Shown here: positions 59,982-64,000 of the stretch, one piece after another
How positions within the stretch are numbered: the first letter of the stretch is position 1
Layout of the letters: each line of letters starts with the position of its first letter
Source of the DNA: an uncultured Clostridia bacterium
Lineage (GTDB): Bacteria > Bacillota > Clostridia > Oscillospirales > Acutalibacteraceae
Assembly (NCBI GenBank): GCA_947632045.1
Contig: CANRNQ010000008.1
Location: forward strand, 18,342 to 82,341
Direction: 5' to 3'
Length of the DNA: 64,000 nucleotides
Translations under genes and position numbers: made by a program
The notes under the pieces: model-generated
Databases searched by the model: none
What the model was told of the DNA's origin: nothing
Seen by the model: only the letters and a program-made list of their open reading frames with translations

Positions 59982-60521
59982 TCACACCCTGTTTTTTAAA
60001 GCCGAGCACAGTATAACGGCGGCGGCTATCTTTGCGGCGTCGCCGGGCAAAAACGGCACAACGCAGGTCATAAGCGCGGCGGCTAAATTCGTTCCGCTCG
60101 AGATGACAAACCACGCCGTCCCGAAGGCGTAGCACACGACAAGTCCGGCTATCATGGCGGCTATGAGCAAAATCGTCCTTTTCCGCGCTAAGCGGCACAA
60201 CAGGGCTATAACTCCGGCGGCTATTACATAGCCTATTATATACCCTCCGGTAGGCCCTGCCAAAGCCGCAAGACCTCCCTTAAAGCCCGCAAAAACCGGA
60301 GCTCCCGCCGCGCCCAGCAGGACATAAACGACCTGACTGAGCATGGCGCGTTTCAGACCGAGAAGTCCTCCGGCGACAAAAACGGCAAGAAGCCCGAGGT
60401 TGATAGGAACCGGACCTATCGGTATAGAGATTTGCGAGAACACGGCGGTCAGCGCGGCGAACAGCGCAATGAGCACCATAGAGTACACCGCTCCGGATTT
60501 GATATTATTTGTCTTTTCCAT
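59982..60521 (-). CDS. bioY: Biotin transporter BioY
   Basis: AALTAVFSQISIPIGPVPINLGLLAVFVAGGLLG…GPTGGYIIGYVIAA. Confidence 0.95.
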   Translation of the reverse strand: MEKTNNIKSGAVYSMVLIALFAALTAVFSQISIPIGPVPINLGLLAVFVAGGLLGLKRAMLSQVVYVLLGAAGAPVFAGFKGGLAALAGPTGGYIIGYVIAAGVIALLCRLARKRTILLIAAMIAGLVVCYAFGTAWFVISSGTNLAAALMTCVVPFLPGDAAKIAAAVILCSALKNRV

Positions 60522-60573
60522 TTTATCCCCCTTGAAGCGCCAAAGCCTAACTAAAGGCTTTTGATTTACCAAT

Positions 60574-60602
60574 ATTATATATCGTCAGGGGAATATTGTC
60601 AA
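60574..60602 (-). promoter_or_regulatory. Consensus promoter TTGACA-N17-TATAAT for bioY
   Basis: TGTCAA 60597-60602, ATTATA 60574-60579 on plus strand. Confidence 0.8.
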
Positions 60603-60631
60603 CCTAAATTTTATAATTTTAAGTTGACAAT
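60595..60631. promoter_or_regulatory. Inverted repeat ATTGTCAAC-N19-GTTGACAAT, possible BirA operator
   Basis: ATTGTCAAC 60595-60603 / GTTGACAAT 60623-60631, overlapping the bioY -35. Confidence 0.5.
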
Positions 60632-60638
60632 CCTATAT

Positions 60639-61658
60639 TTACGCCGCATCTCTCCCGCCCTCGTCAACTATTCTTGCGCCTATCACTATGCCGCCCTCTT
60701 CGCTCGCATCCATACACGAAAAGCTCATTGTCTTTGAGTCGGTAGTGCCGTCGTTGAAGGTCACGTCCGCCCTCACGGTAACTCTGCCGAACATTTCGTC
60801 GTATATCATTTTGAACGCCTGCATAACGTCCTCGGCATATCTCTCGTTCTCAGTGTCGTCCGAGCCTAAGGCATAGTCAGAAAAGCCGCTCGAGCCGAAG
60901 ATATAATCCGAAAACGCGCTTTTGACGTTCTCGCTTATATCGTCCTTCGACGACAGCCCCGCGACAATGTCTATCGGAAAAAGCTCCGGCATATCGGAAT
61001 AGCTCGCTATGCCGCTTTGCGCGCCGTAATCTATCGTGTAGCTTGAATACTCGCCGTAGCCCTCGGAGGTCATTCCGCTGTAAACGCTGTAAATCCATTT
61101 ATCTTTGCCGACCGCCTTTTTTGCCGAGATTGAGTCGGTTATCCTCGCCTCATTGGGATAGCTGCGCCTGTAATCGTCCTCAAATTCCTTTTTTATCGTA
61201 TCAAAGGGAAAAACAAAGCTTCCGTTCTTTATTGTGTATGTTACGGAGCTTATGTTTTTTCCCCTGCACTCGACCATAAACGGCACATTTGCCGTGACGT
61301 GCTGTTCCTCGTCTTCTCCGCTTACAGTGTTGCCGGAGGAGCCGCCCACCGGTCTGATCGCCGCCATTTCAACCGTCGCCTCGCCGCCGAGCTCCGAAGC
61401 GCTCGCCGTCAGCACAAAGCTGTTTTTTCCGCCCGTGCCGAAAATTGCCGAGCATATTATAAACACGGCAAGGCACGCGGCTACCGCCGACGCGGCTTTT
61501 ATATACGTCGCTCCCTTTCGCCTGCTCCCGCTCTTTATAGACGAGGGCTCGCTGCCCGCATTTATCACCTTTTCACGAAGTCCGTCCGACGCGTGCAGCT
61601 TATCAAAAATGCCGCCGTACATCATTTTCAGCTCATCTCTGCCTTCGCTCATATTCAC
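60639..61658 (-). CDS. Membrane protein, probable anti-sigma factor
   Basis: Single TM (AASAVAACLAVFIICSAIFG), overlaps the ECF sigma gene end. Confidence 0.65.
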   Translation of the reverse strand: MNMSEGRDELKMMYGGIFDKLHASDGLREKVINAGSEPSSIKSGSRRKGATYIKAASAVAACLAVFIICSAIFGTGGKNSFVLTASASELGGEATVEMAAIRPVGGSSGNTVSGEDEEQHVTANVPFMVECRGKNISSVTYTIKNGSFVFPFDTIKKEFEDDYRRSYPNEARITDSISAKKAVGKDKWIYSVYSGMTSEGYGEYSSYTIDYGAQSGIASYSDMPELFPIDIVAGLSSKDDISENVKSAFSDYIFGSSGFSDYALGSDDTENERYAEDVMQAFKMIYDEMFGRVTVRADVTFNDGTTDSKTMSFSCMDASEEGGIVIGARIVDEGGRDAA

Positions 61659-62125
61659 TCCTCCTTCATACGTTCTTTCAGCCTGCTCCTCGCCCTCATA
61701 AGACGGGTCTGCACGGCGCTTTCCTTAATTTTGAGTATGCCCGCTATCTCTCCGCAGGTATAGCCCTCGTAATAGTACAGGTGGATAACCGCCCTGTATT
61801 TCTGAGGAAGCCGCATTACCTCGTTAAACAGGTCGCGCTCGCTCTCGTCAAAATACTCCGCCTCGCCCTCAAGCTCGTCGAGCGATATTACGCCCCTGAT
61901 GCGCGCCGAGCGCCACACGCTTCTGCATTCGTTCATCGCGACCCTTATAAGCCATTTGCGTATATGCTCGTCGCCGTTAAACTTTGTATCCGTCTTTAAC
62001 AGCTTGTAAAACGCGTTTTGCACCGCGTCCTCCGCGTCAATTTTATTTTTTGAACAGCTCAAAACGGCTCGATACACCGCGTCGATATACCGCTCGGCTA
62101 TTCTTTCGTATTCCGCCTTATCCAC
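61655..62125 (-). CDS. ECF-type RNA polymerase sigma factor
   Basis: Region 2 and 4 motifs: DAEDAVQNAFYKLL; LPQKYRAVIHLYYYEGYTCGEIAGILKIKESAVQTRLMRARSRLKE. Confidence 0.93.
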   Translation of the reverse strand: MDKAEYERIAERYIDAVYRAVLSCSKNKIDAEDAVQNAFYKLLKTDTKFNGDEHIRKWLIRVAMNECRSVWRSARIRGVISLDELEGEAEYFDESERDLFNEVMRLPQKYRAVIHLYYYEGYTCGEIAGILKIKESAVQTRLMRARSRLKERMKEE

Positions 62126-62358
62126 GGCGTCACCCCTCTCCTCCGCCGCAATTTAAAATTTTGTCCTTTTTCCGCCCTTGCCTTTTCTTTGTTTTGCAAA
62201 CGCTTTCATATATACAACGCCCGAGATACCCAAAATATCACAATATTTTTTATATTTTATCGCTTTTCCCATTTTTGCGCACACAAAAGCGGGACCGCGA
62301 TTTAAACACGGTCCCGTAATTTTTATGCTGTGGAGTCAAATAAGGCTTTTTCGGCTTA

Positions 62359-63660
62359 TTATTCAGCGCTCTTTTCAAAGGCCTCCTGCAAGTCGAAAAG
62401 TATGTCGTCTATATGCTCTGTGCCTATGGAAAGCCTTATTGTATTTTTCTTTATGCCCTGCTCCTCAAGCTCGCGCTCGTTGAGCTGAGAATGTGTTGTT
62501 GACGCCGGATGGATGGCGAGGGATTTTACATCGGCGACATTCGCCAAAAGCGAGAACACCTGAAGGCTGTCTATAAATTTCTTAGCCGTTTCCTCGCCGC
62601 CCTTGATTTCAAATGTGAATATCGAGCCGCCGCCGTTCGGAAAATACTCATCGTAAAGCGCCTTATACGGAGAATCGGGCAGGGACGGATGGTTCACGCT
62701 CTCGACCTGCGGGTGGTTCACGAGAAATTCGAGCACCTTTTTCGTGTTTTCGGCATGGCGCTCAACGCGGAGCGAGAGCGTTTCAAGCCCTTGCAGGAAT
62801 ATAAACGCGTGGAACGGAGAAAGAGTCGCGCCTGTGTCGCGGAGCAAAATAGCGCGAACATATGTAACGAGAGCCGCCCCCGGAGCTGCCCGAGTGAACA
62901 CCGCGCCGTGATAGGACGGGTTCGGCTTTGCAAACTGCGGGAACTTGCCGGACGCTTCCCAGTCAAATTTACCGCTCTCGACTATAACTCCTCCGATAGC
63001 CGTGCCGTGGCCGCCGATAAACTTCGTTGCGGAGTGTACTACAATATCGGCTCCGTACTCAAACGGTCTTACGAGATACGGCGTTGCGAAGGTGCTGTCT
63101 ACAACGAGCGGGATATTGTGCGCGTGCGCTATATCGGCGACCTTTCTTATGTCGATTATATTTGAATTAGGATTGCCGAGCGTTTCTATATAAAGCGCCT
63201 TTGTATTTTCGTCTATCGCCGCTTCAAACGCTCCCTCCTCGTCGGGGTCAACAAAGGTAGTGCTTACGCCGTACGCCGGAAGAGTGTGCTCGAGCAGATT
63301 ATATGTACCGCCGTATATAGTCTTTGCGGCTACTATATTGTCCCCTGCGTGGGCGAGAGCCTGTATCGCGTACGTTACCGCCGCCGCTCCCGAGGCTACC
63401 GCCAGCGCCGCCGTGCCGCCCTCAAGAGCCGCTATTCTCTGCTCGAATATATCCTGAGTCGGGTTAGTCAGTCTGCCGTAAATATTCCCCGCGTCCCTCA
63501 ATGCAAAGCGATCCTCGGCGTGCTTGCTGCTGTGGAATACATACGACGTGGTTGCGTATATCGGAACCGCTCTCGCGTCGGTCGTCGGGTCCGCGCTCTC
63601 CTGTCCGACATGGAGCTGGAGCGTTTCAAAATGTAATTTTCTTTCCTTTAATGTGCTCAT
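62359..63660 (-). CDS. metY: O-acetylhomoserine aminocarboxypropyltransferase/cysteine synthase
   Basis: [43 protein letters not shown]. Confidence 0.94.
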   Translation of the reverse strand: MSTLKERKLHFETLQLHVGQESADPTTDARAVPIYATTSYVFHSSKHAEDRFALRDAGNIYGRLTNPTQDIFEQRIAALEGGTAALAVASGAAAVTYAIQALAHAGDNIVAAKTIYGGTYNLLEHTLPAYGVSTTFVDPDEEGAFEAAIDENTKALYIETLGNPNSNIIDIRKVADIAHAHNIPLVVDSTFATPYLVRPFEYGADIVVHSATKFIGGHGTAIGGVIVESGKFDWEASGKFPQFAKPNPSYHGAVFTRAAPGAALVTYVRAILLRDTGATLSPFHAFIFLQGLETLSLRVERHAENTKKVLEFLVNHPQVESVNHPSLPDSPYKALYDEYFPNGGGSIFTFEIKGGEETAKKFIDSLQVFSLLANVADVKSLAIHPASTTHSQLNERELEEQGIKKNTIRLSIGTEHIDDILFDLQEAFEKSAE

Positions 63661-63724
63661 TTTATTTACCTCTTTCATAGTTATTTTTTATTTAATAAAT
63701 CATACTGCCTCGGCGCAAATGCCT

Positions 63725-63781
63725 TCACATTCGTCCAAAGCGGAAATTGTGCCTGAGCAGGTCGAGAAATAATTTTTTCAT
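63725..63781 (-). CDS. Putative 18-aa leader peptide upstream of metY
   Basis: MKKLFLDLLRHNFRFGRM* with SD GGGAGG 5 nt before ATG. Confidence 0.5.
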   Translation of the reverse strand: MKKLFLDLLRHNFRFGRM

Positions 63782-63942
63782 TTTGTCCTCCCTTTGGCAA
63801 GGCGGGAATTAAGCCGGAGCTTGTAATTCCTATATTGCCGATAGGTTTTATTTGTTTATTATATTATCACAGCTTCCCGCCTTTGTCAACATCTATTTTT
63901 TATTTTTTTCTTATGCCCGCAGACGGCTCCTGTTGATATACG

Positions 63943-64000
63943 TCTGCCGCTGCGCTCGTTTTTACTTTGTGCTTTTATCGGAGCAGGCTTCGGGCGGCGA
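63943..64000. repeat. Palindromic element copy 9, truncated by window end
   Basis: TCTGCCGC…CTCGTTTTTACTTTGTGCTTT…CTTCGGGCGGCGA matches the left arm and core start of the family. Confidence 0.75.

Noticed and set aside
63661-63850. SAM riboswitch (S-box) upstream of metY
   Set aside because: No S-box core sequence recognised; only a leader ORF and a short palindrome are seen.

Overview
The 64 kb window looks like a chromosomal segment of a spore-forming Clostridia, probably Ruminococcaceae/Oscillospiraceae (inferred from gene content only). Most of it is core genome: rpoD-dnaG-dgt, pgk-tpiA-pyrE-gpmI, fba, rpsP-ffh-ylxM, rimP-nusA-ylxR-L7Ae-infB, hrcA-grpE-dnaK-dnaJ-prmA with a perfect CIRCE, and bioY, metY, mecA and mrp. 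The strongest unexplained signal is a dispersed, intergenic, ~220-230 bp nested palindromic element. There are eight full copies and a ninth cut by the window end. Each has a 10-17 bp GGGCGGCGACC...GGTCGCCGCCC closing stem enclosing three hairpin arms (a predicted four-way, cloverleaf-like fold). The arm sequences differ between copies but stay self-complementary, and longer flanking arms end in GCTGCCGCG/CGCGGCAGC-type inverted repeats. Other notable items: a 1468-aa protein with a long acidic region carrying five 'IKSFWNGD'-like motifs followed by a degenerate P-type-ATPase-like membrane module; a YugP-family protein that has lost its HExxH motif; tandem M4 peptidases with an internal anchor plus second signal peptide and mosaic divergence; a dockerin protein with six PepSY repeats and no catalytic domain; an FHA-FtsW fusion; an 18-codon leader ORF before metY; and a terminator-like hairpin at a predicted transcription start. 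No tRNA, rRNA, CRISPR array or transposase gene was recognised. All calls come from reading the sequence, and no database search was run.
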